Source of the DNA: Thamnaconus septentrionalis
Lineage: Eukaryota; Chordata; Actinopteri; Tetraodontiformes; Monacanthidae
Length of the DNA stretch: 64,000 bases
NCBI GenBank assembly: GCA_009823395.1
Contig: CM020502.1
Span: 2,289,001-2,353,000 of the forward strand
Direction: 5' to 3'
Made by a program: the position numbers and the translations under genes. Below, piece by piece: positions 22,651-34,539 of this stretch (the first letter of the stretch is position 1; each line of letters starts with the position of its first letter). The notes below the pieces were generated by a model, which was given only the letters and a program-made list of their open reading frames with translations, had not been told where the DNA came from and searched no databases.

Positions 22651-24844
22651 ATTACTAATAATACATAGTGTGTGTGTGTGTTTGACCTGTCTCCTTGTGA
22701 ATCAGTCCCTGTATCAGTCAAATGCTCTTTATTTCTGGAATAGATTTGTCATGCAACTTATTCACCAGCTACGTGTTACATTGTTTCACACACGTTTGCT
22801 TCCTAAACTAAACGTTTGCTCCCTCCCCCGCCCCCATTCACTACCACAGCTCTTCTTTTTTGTTTCCACCACTGATCAATTGGAAAAATCCAGTGGCGAG
22901 CAGCGATGTGATCAATCTCTGGCTGGGGCCGGTCCCTTCCAAGGAAAACTAATTGTCAGCAAATTCTAAGTCGGACTGAAAGCTCTTTGCAGTCGGGATG
23001 AGAGCAAGACGGATGGGATGAGTTTTCACCACTGAAATCTGACCAATACGGTTTCTTGACGGGGGTTTCTCGCTGCGCCGTGCCTTGTTAAAATGGCGTG
23101 CAGGGTACATTTTTGGTATTTTGTCAGGAGTCAAAACACAGCCTGCTCCCACTGCTGCCACCGCCAGCAGGTCATTATAACAGTCTCACACATAATAATG
23201 AGGGAGCGCAGGACTGTCTCCGCAAAAGCGAGGCGCCGCCAGCTCCGCATCGACCCCAATACGTATATTATGACAACGGGCTGGTTATCGAGCGCCGCCC
23301 TTGTCATCCTCCGCAGAGCTCATTTCCTGCCTGCTATCAGCTGGTGCTGCTTTGTTTTCCCCTGGACTGTAGGAAGGGGGAGTGGGTTGAGGGTGGGGGG
23401 ATGGCACCGCAGTGGCAGGAGGAGTTCAGCCGGCCTCTTTAGTCGCTGGCTAAACGGCCCTCCGATGGCTAGTTGTGCAACCCTTCAGAGGCCATAGCCA
23501 ATGGAGGTCAGGCAAACAAACCCCCCCAGCCACCCAAAAAACCCATCCGCTTGTCTGACGCCGGCAGCTCCCGTAGCTTGAAGTCGAAATGAACTCCAGT
23601 CATCGCTGTTTTTTATTTTTTCCTTGCAGAGGCCGTGATGACGAGTCTGCAGTGCAGGGCTGAGAGTGAGGGAGGGAGGGCAACGCTGCTGGCTCAGCGA
23701 AGCCTGTCACCCTCTTTGCCAGCTCAGCACTTTCAGACATACAGTATATCTGCTATGTGGGAGGAGCTGCTGCCGTGCCGGTGGCGTGCCACTCATTCTG
23801 CGCAAATCTCCCGCTACTCCCGCTCGCGCCACGTGTCGTCGGCTCGCACAGCCATTCAAACTTCAAACCCGGGCTCAAGGACGTTTGCGACGGTGCGGAA
23901 CTGACCGCAGCAGCATGCTGGCTGGCTGTGGACACGGCAGCTCCCGCCAAACATCACATTTCAAAAAGAATGTTGCGGCGTCCCGTAACTTGCAGGTTGG
24001 TTTCTACGATTGGCAAGAAATGGCTATTTCAACATCTAACCCTGTTGTTGAATAACAATAGTGTGAACATTGCACTGAAGAGATGTGATGCATCTTTTCA
24101 AAATCCATTTCAGTTTCATTTTAGGCCTTAAACAGATTCCATACAACACAACACAATATTTCAAATTTTTTTGCAAAACATACCCAAAATTTCCAAGAAT
24201 ATGGGGAATTCAGAGATCTACCTCCTGGCTATAAAAAACAGCCACTGCCGCCACTATTCACACTTTCGTTAACAAAATTGAAGATTTCACCACTTTTTTT
24301 GTTCCCGTCCCTACATTTGCCACCCACAGGTGGCGGCCTCAGTGCAAACACACAAAGACACACAACAAACACGCTGTGTTTTAATTGCCAGAAACATCTG
24401 GACACGCAGGCAAATCAAAGGCTGGACACAGCTGTAGACGGAGCCCATCCAGCAGCGTGTTCCCCTCCGGGCGGCCTCGTCTTTTGTTTTACTGGTCCGA
24501 CTTGGTGCCAGCATGAGCCTCTTCGCCCCGGAGCCCGAATCGTTTACTTTACGACTGCACGTTAAAAGACATTGCTCTTACTTGGAGCTGTGCAAACAAC
24601 ACCATGCCTGCCCCCATTAATAAGGCCTCTTCTGGCAAGAACGGAGCCTCAGGACAAGCAGGGATATTAGCACCAACCCACCCACAGTCATCCATCCGTT
24701 TGAGTTTCCTGGAGTGCAAGCGGTCAACTAAGTGGGTGTCATGTCTGTCTGGCACTAGCGTTTGGGTTGAATGGCCGCAAGTTGGGGGCAATGATGAAGA
24801 AAACGTTGATGACAAGGGTCGCATTCTCAACAAAAGTTGAATTC
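22651..24844. other. Non-coding interval with one exon-like signal
   Basis: No gene recognised. A strong acceptor-like sequence (T-rich tract then TTGCAG at ~23625-23630) precedes a short open stretch ending in a GT donor near 23667; see findings. Confidence 0.35.
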
Positions 24845-25301
24845 TTAAAGGTTAAGTGTGTAATATTTAGAGATTTTAAAGAAGAAACACCGACATCCAG
24901 TGGTTACATTTTAGATTGCAGCGTCTTTCACTCTGCCTCCCCCTCCCGAGCTTGCCAGTGAACTACAGTGGCCTGCAACCCAAATTTAAATACCTCGTCC
25001 ACCTTCTTCTTCGTTGGTTGACAAGAAGATGCTAGCGTTCACCTTAACGAAAATTTGGATTGTCCACATGAGGCTTCCTTAGAAATATAGCGGTGGAAGA
25101 TGACGCTAACTGGGAGCAAGACCCTTGATCTATCTATATCCTGGTGTACATGAGAAAGCGCTCTTAGGGTAGGAAAACCCAATTTTTTTTTTATGGTCCT
25201 GCGAGTACACACTTTCATTAATGTATTTATGGGCAGTGTGTTCAGCTTTTATTAATATAAAAATCATAAATCAGGCCATATTTCACACACTGGACCTTTA
25301 A
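24845..25301 (+). mobile_element. TTAA-flanked MITE, copy B
   Basis: Ends TTAAAGGTTAAGTGTGTAA and CACACACTGGACCTTTAA. Shares GAGCAAGACCCTT, CTCTTAGGGTAGGAAAACC and GGGCAGTGTGTT with the other copies. Longer than copy A because of an internal insertion. Confidence 0.7.
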
Positions 25302-25978
25302 GCAGTGGATTTGCTGATTTCGAGACAAGAAGACACCGGAAATTTCAATGGAAAAAAAGACGTCTCAAAACCAAGTTCCAGCTGCTCAAACAGTGACGGC
25401 TCTCCATCCAAAACAAAGAGCCATGCTTTCATGCACGTTCTTTTTTTGCGGGGGTGGGTCCAACTTAGAAGCCATTGGCCCTGTTTGGCTGCTGTTTGCT
25501 TATTTTACATAAGTCAGTCTGGGCCCCGTGGAGACGTGTTAAGGGACAAAAAGGGGGACAATAACAGTGACACAATGCCAGATGCGGCTTTGATGTGCAA
25601 GAATTTTTGGGGGGGTATTTCCCACTGCTTTGGGGAAAAGAGAGGAGAGGAGAGAAGAGGAGAGGAGAGAAGGAGCGGAGAGGAGAGGAGGAGAGGGGAG
25701 GAGAGGCGAGGTTTCCGGTGGTTGGTTCCATCCCTGTAAATGTAAATGAAGAGTGCCACCAAATGACTGCACAGCTTGATCTGGCAGGTCTTCGCTTGCG
25801 TAACGCTGGAACCGAGCTGGTTCCCCCGCGGCCAAGCTTGGCCCGCGTCCTGTCTCTGGGAGCCTTCAGCCGACGGCTGCTGAATGGCTCGGCTAGCGGA
25901 ACACCATGGAAGCATCTCCGGTTGACAACGGAAGGGGCGAGCTAGCGAGGCGGCCCACTCACCAGCCTGCCGCCAGCC

Positions 25979-26022
<44 letters not shown>

Positions 26023-27860
26023 TTAGTGCAAATACGCTCCAGTCCCAGACTCTTTTTCATTATGGAATGGAGGTTTTTGATGCTGATGATGATCAGGTGT
26101 ATGGAAATAGAGACGACATACACTCAGTGGAACGCGGGGGACGGACGGGAATTTGATTCCGTGTATTGGAACTTTCAAAGCGCTCCATCGCTCACGCGCT
26201 TGACTTTTTTCCATCTTGCTCTCGCCCACACACACAACACACACACACACACACGCGAGTGCGAGCTGACACGTTTGCACATGGCGGTAGAGTACTCCCA
26301 GATGGACTACTATCAGAGCTTCCAGTTACGTAACAAAGGACTGTTGCAAGCTACAAATTTGATACTTGAGCTGATATGAAAAAAAAGGCACCGGGAGAGA
26401 TTTTGGCTTCCCAGTCGGAGAGCCTCTCCGTGATACCGCACGTGTTCCACAAAGGCAGCTATTACGGACGGATGATGTTTTATTGCTCATTCCGAAACCT
26501 CGATCGATCAAAAAAGCTGAGATGAAGTGAAACTGTGTAAAGAGAAAATTAGCACAACCCCAGAGATATGATGCTCTTGCGGTGGCATCATATCTTTGTT
26601 TTTCTCCATCAGGGAATCCAGATGTGATCACCTTTTGCAAAATCAATAATGCTTAAACAACTCCCGGAAAAATCACATATGTAGCCCCCTGTTGGAACCC
26701 TGGAATTTTGTCCTTGCAGTGTTTAGTGCTGCTGCTGCTTCTGTTCCAAGGTGGATTAGCTCAATGTTAAGTCTGCAACAGGAAAATGACAGGACTGATC
26801 ACGGGAGCCAACCTTCAAAATAAACGTGTTTATTTATTTTTTTTTTAACTAATGCTGACCTTTTACGCACTGCCTCATACATCGAGGCGCTTTTCTTTCG
26901 TCCGAGCCTGTGTTATTTTTGTTTTGCGATAAAAGACAAGTGCAAGGACAATTTTTGACTGTTAATCAAACACATCTCACTTGCTACTAAGTAGCAAGTT
27001 TAAAAAAAACAAAACAATACAAAAAAAATGAACTAGCAAACCCTTAGCAGCCCCTAAATACATGGTAGAATCTATTCTCTGGCACGAACTCTGGGGGGTG
27101 GGCGGGGGGTTACAGGGAGGTTTGTAACTGAGAACAGATGTAACGTCTGCCTAAACACACACACACACACACACATCACACACTTCCCAATCACTTCCCC
27201 TAATTCACACCACCCCGGACCCTGTTTAAAATATTGCCTTCCTCTATTTTGCCCCCCTAATTCTCCTTGTTTTTTGTCTCCCACCTTCCCCTTCCCCCTC
27301 CCCGAACGCTGTTGCCGTGTCTTTTACACTGCCGACCCTTGTCTTAACCCAGAATTTAACAACGACGCCTCAGTGTGGCCCTGCGACGCACACAGGCCAC
27401 CCTGTCTGGCGTCGAGGCACCAGTGTGGGGGGTGTGGGTCTCCTGTGTGGGGGGCGGGGGTGGGGTCACTCTCACCCCCTCAGGGAAGCAACAACTGGAT
27501 GGGGAGAGTTGCTGCTGCTGCTGCGGGGTTGCAGGTTGCGCACAAAGTGCGAGCCCGAGTGGATGTGGGGGGTCGGCGGGGGGGCACCCACACGCTCCAC
27601 ACACAAGTGGAAGTACGCGCTGCCCCTCCCTCATGCTGCAGCGGAGTGTGAAACAGACTCCTACCACACACACACACACACACACACACCGAACCCGATG
27701 CTCCTGTTTAAGAATTTTTTTTTTTAATTCCAGGCTTTAAATTTAATCAGATTATGGGATGAATCCATTACCAACCCCCCCAACACCCCTACCCCACCAT
27801 TACGAAACGGCCGTGTCAAAGGTTGAAGATTGACCCCCTGTGCCCCTCTCCTTCTCCCTC
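25302..27860. other. Non-coding interval with microsatellites
   Basis: (CA)n tracts at ~25982-26020, ~26227-26254, ~27155-27174 and ~27666-27689, plus G/C-rich stretches at 27380-27640. No supported gene. Confidence 0.45.
25631..25712. repeat. Purine-only GGAGA-type repeat tract
   Basis: About 80 bp of almost pure G/A on the plus strand with GAGGA and AGAGG units. Confidence 0.85.
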
Positions 27861-27864
27861 AGAG

Positions 27865-27906
27865 TCCTCTGAGGAGTCCGATGATTCTCACATGAGCGCC
27901 GTCTGA
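27865..27906 (+). CDS. Possible orphan terminal coding exon
   Basis: A long pyrimidine tract ending CCCTCAG (acceptor at 27863-27864) is followed by a short frame reading SSEESDDSHMSAV and a TGA, if entered in phase 1. The acidic/serine composition looks coding, but I do not recognise the protein and no upstream exons were established. It may be chance. Confidence 0.25.
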   Translation, partial: SSEESDDSHMSAV

Positions 27907-28054
27907 CCCCAAACGACCGTCATGTGCGACCGTCACGTGACTCCATCAAAGATCCAAAGTGTTTGGCAATCCCCTTAAACTACAGGAGTTCTGACTGTCT
28001 TGTCCGCTTGGTCCTCTTGTCAGTCGCACTGCAGGACTGCTGCCCAGTCGGAGT

Positions 28055-28055
<1 letters not shown>

Positions 28056-28091
<36 letters not shown>
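28056..28091. repeat. (CA)n microsatellite
   Basis: About 18 CA units. The surrounding 27907-28931 is GC-rich non-coding DNA with no recognised feature. Confidence 0.85.
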
Positions 28092-28093
<2 letters not shown>

Positions 28094-28931
28094 CTTGTGT
28101 TGTGTGAATGAAAAAGGCTGCTATGCTAATCAGCTTGACTGTAGCGCGACTCTGCGTTCTGCCTGCTTATCAAGAGCGCGAACCGGCGCAAGGTGGGTTG
28201 TTGAGGTTTTGTTTTTTTTTCTCGATCGGCCGTTGTCGCGTGATTCATCCATTGTCCTCTCTCCTTCACGGGGAAAAAAGCTCTTCATTCTGATCTGATT
28301 TCCCCTTTCGATGGGGCGACGACGCGGGACTCTTCCTGGTTTTGCGGCCGCTCACGTGAAGTGAGGCCCGACGATGCCGCCATGCAGCAGGAATGCAACC
28401 CCCCTCCAACACACACGCATATCCCTCTGCGGCTGAAAGAGGCGGGATGTTGCTGATGCTCAGGGGTTCTTTCAGCTGGCAGGCCCGTGCCCTGCGCTCC
28501 AGGGCCGCTGACAAAAGGGCCGCGCTGCCTCACTGCCTCCGACCGATTAACCAAACAAATGCCACCGGCGGCACACAAAACACGTCTGTAACGCACGTGG
28601 GCATTCCTGTCGTGCCTGCCTGTTTATATGGCCCCCTGGGGGGAAAGGGGTTCAGCGGGGTTCATGGGGGTTCACTCTTTTTTTTTAACACCCGTGTGAC
28701 TGAGGGCAAATGTTGTGTATGAACGGTCCAAGCAGGCAGGGGGCGCCGCCACGGGGAAATTTGGACTATGACACTGGGCTGTGTTTGAAAGTGAGTGGCC
28801 AGTGTTGGTTTGTTGTCCCAGGGCAGGTGTGGCAACAGTGGGATGAAAATGATGTAAGAGGGAGTCTGAAGACATATCAATTCCAACAGGGACGCGAATA
28901 GTTGACTTCATATCATAAGTTTGTTAACTGC

Positions 28932-29203
28932 TCAAAGGTCCACTGTGTAAATTGGAAAAAGCTTTACAAACTGCCCATAAATAGATGATCAAAAGTGTAT
29001 ACTCACAGTACAATAAAAGTGCTTTGGTTTTCCTACCCTTAGAACCGTTGTCATATATATATATGAGAATATACAGAGAGCAATAAAGGTCTTGCTCCCA
29101 GATAGCTGCCATCTTGCACTGCCATATTTCTAGGGAAGCCCACCTGAGAGTGTGTTAAATATGAAACGTGCTTGTTTGAAGATTTTACACACTGGACCTT
29201 TAA
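28932..29203 (-). mobile_element. TTAA-type MITE, copy C (inverted)
   Basis: Starts TCAAAGGTCCACTGTGTAA and ends TTTACACACTGGACCTTTAA. The interior GGTCTTGCTCCCAG and GGTTTTCCTACCC are the reverse complements of the motifs in copies A, B and D. Confidence 0.75.
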
Positions 29204-30059
29204 ACAAAACAAACAGAAAAAAAACAACCGAAACAAATCTATTAAGTTTACATCTGTGTCTTATTTCGCTGTTAAACATTTTTGAATTAGCAAGAGAAGC
29301 TAATTAGTATTTTCAGAATGTTTAAAACATTTTAAAACTCTCCGTGTCACGGATGTTCCCAGTGCAACACTGCTCAGAACACAATGTTCCTCAATCAATC
29401 CAACTTTTCAAACGTTTCAAAATCCAACTGTGCAATCACGCTAAATCGTTGAACAGAGTTCAACCGCCATTGCCAGTTTGTGTTCTCATCAAAAGACCCT
29501 CACACTGAGTTTGTCGTTTGATCATTTGACCCTTTGTGTCGTGTGAAAATCTCTTCCCCCTCTCGAGGCTGATTGGCCATCATCCGCACGCAAACACGTG
29601 TAAACAACTTGCATTTTGTGAATTGACCGCAGCGGACAGTCAACAGACTGGGTTTCTGACACTGACATTCAGAGCAGGGGCTGAGCAGCGTGTCTCCGCT
29701 CCAGCAGCGGGAGGACACAGACAGGGCGCCTGACTCGCGGTGGGCGGCAGTCGGGGGAACAGGAGGTGTCACGGAGGAGGGAGGAAGTGATGCGCGGGTT
29801 CTTGAGACACACTCACTCGCACCCCTCGGCTCAACGTCTGTCGCCGGTGAGGACGACATGAGGAACAACATTCAATGTGCAGCAACTTACACAGTTGATA
29901 AAGTGGGAGAGGCTCCAGCGGACCCCCGTGACCCTGAGCTCGGGAATAAGCGGGTATGGAAGATGAATGAATGAATGATTTCAAAAATGCTGATTAATTC
30001 ATTCGAAACAGTTCATCTTTGCAAAGTAAAACTTGTTGCACGCATCCATCGGCTCTTGT
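29204..30059. other. Non-coding interval, nothing recognised
   Basis: A moderately GC-rich stretch near 29690-29870 contains chance open frames only. An ATGAATGAATGA patch lies at ~29963-29978. Confidence 0.4.
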
Positions 30060-30417
30060 TTAAAGGTCCAGTGTGTCAAATTTTTAAGGAAGCCTGGTGT
30101 TTAAGGAAGTCCACCTGACAGTGTGTTTCGAATTTAGGCCACTTTGCGGCTTCCTTAAAAATATGGCAGTGCAAATATGGCAGCTAACTGGGAGCAAGAC
30201 CCTTATTGTTCTATGTATAGTCTTATATAAATGAGAACTGTTCTGTGGGTAGGAAAACCACAATGTTTTTTTACTACTTTACTACTTTTACTACCAAAAG
30301 TAGCACCACTACTTTTATTGTACTATGCACTTTTGTTAAATATATTTATGGGCAATATGTAAAGCTTTTACCAACAAAAATATATATCAAGCCAAATTGT
30401 ACACACTGAACCTTTAT
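30060..30417 (+). mobile_element. TTAA-type MITE, copy D
   Basis: Starts TTAAAGGTCCAGTGTGTCAA and ends GTACACACTGAACCTTTAT. Interior AACTGGGAGCAAGACCCTT and GTAGGAAAACCAC match copies A and B. The right TTAA has decayed to TTAT. Confidence 0.75.
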
Positions 30418-31206
30418 GAGATTAGAGAAGGAAAGGACAGGATGAGCGAACGTGTTCCTGTCGGAAGGCGTGGAAGTGAACACGTCCCGCTCCTGCTGTA
30501 AAGCCGCTGAGTCTCATTCATGAACAGCACTGGAACCCCGGAGCGATCACGCACTGGAAAACCCTCGAGCATATTGCGATCAACCCGGTGGCAGCGGCGG
30601 CGAGTGACGCGGTGACGCACTCTCTCTGCGGTGACGCACGTCCTTTCATGCGTCTTCCACTCCACATCCTAGAAACGGAACATGGCAAGGGGGGGGAGGA
30701 GAGTGCGGGGCTTCGTCAAGGGGGATTAAATGGCGGTCCTCAGCCTTTTTTTTTTCCAGGTCTTGAATAATTAAGCGCGCCAAGCAGTCGGTTCACTGAG
30801 CAGATAACATAAAAGCCTAATTTTAGTCGTCAGGGTGCGACGCTCGCCGGTCATGACTCATCAGGAGAAGTACAAGGCGGCGTACATGCCTACACGTGGA
30901 TGCTGGTTTTGTTTTTGTTGTTCAAAAGCCATCGTACCAAAGTAAACAACAAAATTGCTGACGGGAGCAGCGACATGAGTCACTCTTGAATAGCTGAGGA
31001 CAAAACACTTCAGTTTCATCCTGTGTTCATCCTTCGAGAGCCAAATGTCAAACTGTCTAATATTATTGGCTGCCATCTGTTGGATACATTCTGTGTCATC
31101 CACGTCCATCCGGTGAAGAGCTCACACCAAGTATTTTGTAAAAGCGGATGTTGAAATCGGGCGATCACACACAAAAAAAAGTCAGTGTCACACTTCTACC
31201 TGCTAG
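30418..31206. other. Non-coding interval, nothing recognised
   Basis: GC-rich to ~30700, then ordinary intergenic composition. No supported gene. Confidence 0.4.
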
Positions 31207-31567
31207 CTAGCATGGGCAAACTATGGCCCAGGGGCCATGTGCGGCTCGTTAAATGTTTTAATCCGTCCTGCCCAACATGAAGAAATTATATTAATAGCAA
31301 GTAAGTAATAAAATAGCTGTATTTCACCCAGTTTTTCAGTGCTTCAAGAGTCATTTCAATAAAGAACTAAATACCGTGGGACTTTAAAGACACATATTTT
31401 CGTTGCAACGCTTTTTTCATTTTGAAGAGACATTTGAGCACGTTTTATACATATCCCACAATATGTAGAAAACATCTGCCCACCAAGGTGGGTCACCAAA
31501 ACACTCCATCCATCTGCTCCTGCTCCGGCCCCTCTGTCTAACCAGTCAAAAAGTTTGTCCACTTCTG
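31207..31567 (-). mobile_element. hAT (Charlie-type) MITE, second copy
   Basis: Starts near CATGGGCAAACTATGGCC and ends AAAAAGTTTGTCCACTTCTG. Contains the reverse complement of internal sequence from the CRELD2-intron element, for example TGGTGACCCAC and GGCCGGAGCAGGAGCAGATGG as read on the other strand. Flanks TGCTAGCT and AGCTAGCT suggest the 8-bp duplication. Confidence 0.7.
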
Positions 31568-32849
31568 AGCTAGCTAAATTCTTTCCGTCTCCAAAGTAAA
31601 AGGAAACAACGTTTCAACGTCAATCATTTCATACGAAAATCTGGCCTCGTTCTATTAAAACGGCCGCTGTAGCAGCATCCAAGATAATGTATTTCATATT
31701 TATTTTTACAGAACCGTGCTCCATTTTGAGTGTATAAATAATACACTTTTAATATTTTGATATCATGAACATTAGTCATTAATTTTAGCACATAATTTGG
31801 TTATAAAATAATATGAGCAACAAAAAAAAAAAAATCGAAGGAGTCACTTGGGGGCCAAAAGGGCCAGCTCTTTATAGTGAGCTGTGCCAAAAGAACCGGT
31901 TCTCTAAAAAGAGCCAGAATCCCCGTCACTACTATAAACACACAAGTTGTTGCTTTCTTTACTTGGTGTGTTAAAGGGATTCCAAAGACACAAAAATACA
32001 TGTTAAAGAGCTGAGAAAGTCAGTTAAAAAACAACAACAACAAAAATTTCCACTTTAGATTTTTAACCAATGTCAATTTATGGCAGTGCGACATGAAAAG
32101 TATGGCAATGTGCAATGTGTGGCAAAATGGAATTCAGCCATTTTGGAAGAACTGAGGCTAATTTGTTTTTCTTGGTCACAGCTTGATGGGAAGCTCGTTG
32201 CCAAATCTATACGGTGTGTGGAGCCTGAGCCAGCTCGTAGTTAGCCTAGCCAACACCAGGGACACGGCTGCGGGCTAACAGCTTGCTGCGCTCCGTCCAA
32301 AAAACATCCACCAGCAGCTCTTCCCTCCCTCATGCATACATTCATGTTAGCCTAGAGTGCAAATGTAAATGCACATTAACACAAATTCCTTCCTCCCTCA
32401 TATTTAAGGAAAAAGAAAAGTTTTCTCTTTCTCTACTCTTGTATACCTTAAACTATGTGTGCACTTTAGATCTTCTTTCATATTAAAATAGAAAAAAAAG
32501 TGGAGAGAACACTGCATTGTTAATTTCATTCGCGCCCAACCCATTAATGCTCTGCATCAAAACCGTAGCGGAAGCAGAAGAGCTGCGACGGAGAGATAAT
32601 GCGCACATGCACGTATACATTTGCACGGTGGCACATGTAAGGTCAACATGAAAAATCGCCCCCCTCCAGCTATGCGTGTTCCACGTTTGAACCCTGCAAA
32701 GCCTGCTGGGTAAGCATCCATCCAACCAACCGCAGCTACCAAGCAGACAGGGTGGGATTGCTTGATGCCAAACAAATAGAATGTGACAAAAAAACGACAT
32801 CCACACATACAGATATGCACATACACACACACATGCACGAATATGTTCG

Positions 32850-32915
<66 letters not shown>

Positions 32916-33480
32916 AGAACCAATTCTCAACAACATATGATGTCTCTCTATGTCATTTCTTCAGTGCTTCTTGTCTTCTCTTACTGCAAACTCTTCTAAT
33001 AATTTTTCCAAGTGAGTTTGAATGTGAATGACTCTGTCGGTCAATCCAGTGCCTCAGTGAAACAAGCTTCTATGCCAACCTCGGTTGGTCCTGTTTTCAC
33101 TTTGGGGGTTAATTCCCAGGGACAAAGAATCTTTTATTTCCCGTTCACTATCTCACTTATACCACCCACACTAGAGCTGGGCGATTTTGGACAAAAAGAA
33201 AATCCTGATGTTTTTTTTCATCTGAAAACTCAATTTAGATTTTTTGGTAGAACTACAAAAGACAGCTAGTGTCGGAAGTCAGACTTTTATACAGTATATA
33301 GGGGGACCATATCTTCACATCTTGCTATGTGAAATGCCACAGTATCCGTAATCTTCACATCTGTCTTGCTATATGGGACACCATGTGAAGACGCTAATGT
33401 TACCTGCTTCGGAGCTGGTGGTGGTGTTTTAGCTAGTTTTTTGTCCTTGTGTACAGCAGCCCGCAACGCAACACAATGCT
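31568..33480. other. Non-coding interval with (ATAG)n
   Basis: A (GATA/ATAG)n microsatellite of ~64 bp at 32851-32914. CTAGAGCTGGGCGATTTTGG at ~33170 looks like the end of another fish DNA-transposon repeat. No gene. Confidence 0.45.
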
Positions 33481-33868
33481 CCGACTCTGGCTTGTAGGGT
33501 TTTGTGTGGTGTTGGAATACGTCACAGCACTGAAACAGCCCTGCTTAGAGTCACCAACGACCTCCTCCCCTCCGCAGACTCGGGTCACCTCACTATCCTT
33601 CTCCTCCTTGACCTCACTGCAGCCTTCGACACCATTAGCCACACCATTCTTCTCGCCCGGCTAGAATCCTCCCTCAACATCACTGGTACCGCCCTCTCCT
33701 GGTTAAAATCATATCTCACTAACAGGCAGCAATACATCAGTATCAATAGCTGCACCTCTTCCACTGTTCCTCTGTCACAAGGCGTCCCCCAGGGCTCGGT
33801 GCTTGGTCCTCATCCACCGCCATAGTCTTCCACTGTTACGCCGATGACATACAGCTTTACATTTCTAG
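33481..33868 (+). mobile_element. L2-type LINE reverse transcriptase fragment (broken)
   Basis: Translated HSTETALLRVTNDLL, LLDLTAAFDTISHTILL, LSWLKSYLTNRQQYI and GVPQGSVLGP are standard non-LTR (L2-clade) RT motifs. After an internal deletion and a frame change comes FHCYADDIQLYIS, the YADD active site. The fragment stops right after this motif. It is a dead copy. Confidence 0.85.
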
Positions 33869-34539
33869 AGGGTTGCGCTGTTTATTTAGACAATGTGGTG
33901 GTGCTCAACGACACATAGGGTGACCACATCCAACTTATTGGTGCACTGTTCAGCCGCAAGAGGCACCTCACCATCACCCTAGCGAAGTGTGAGTTTGCCA
34001 GGGCGACAGTTACTTGTCTTGGTCATTATAGCACTTCTAACCGATTTGCTGAAAGCAGACATCAAGTTTGTATGGTCTGACAAGTGCCAGTTAGCATTTT
34101 AAAACATGAAGACACTTCTATGTGCTGCTCCTATTTCGGTTGCACCACGGCTTGATGAACCTGGAGGTTGATGCAAGCTATGTGTTGGCTGGCACAGTCC
34201 TGCTTCAGGTGAGGGAGGGCATTGATAGACCAAAGTTGTTTACTTCTCGAAGAAGTTTAATTCGCACCAGCTCAACGACTCAAACAGAGAAGGAGGCCCT
34301 GGCTTTGGTTTGGGCCCTCATACACTTTGAGGTTTATATTGGGTCTGGAGTTGGCTCAGCTGTAGTTTATACTCATCACAACCCTCTGACTTTTCTTTGT
34401 TCATTAAAATGTCCAAACCATCGCCTGATGAGATGGCCATTGTTCCTGCAATCGTACTGTCTGGTTGTGCGACACATCAGGGGTTATGTGCCCAGTGTTT
34501 GTTGACCCTGAATGGGTCATCATCTTAAGGAGCGGGGAG
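33869..34539 (+). mobile_element. Ty3/Gypsy RT-RNase H fragment (broken)
   Basis: Begins GCAVYLDNVVV, the Gypsy RT active-site region with the second Asp of YLDD changed to Asn. An in-frame TAG follows, then LAKCEFARATVTCLG, a deletion, and KADIKFVWSDKCQLAF. The RNase H part (~34122-34505) shows EVDASYVLAGTVLLQ, TEKEALALVWALIHFEVY, YTHHNPLTFL and HRLMRWPLFLQ. A purine-rich AAGGAGCGGGGAG just before 34540 may be the polypurine tract. Non-functional. Confidence 0.85.

Noticed and set aside
26040..26160. Exon-like frame TLFHYGMEVFDADDD
   Set aside because: Weak acceptor, no homology, and the frame ends at TGA without a supporting donor.
29690..29974. 94-residue frame near 29.7 kb
   Set aside because: No family resemblance and no neighbouring exon.
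32851..32914. CRISPR-like regular array
   Set aside because: It is a simple (ATAG)n microsatellite without spacers, in a eukaryotic genome.
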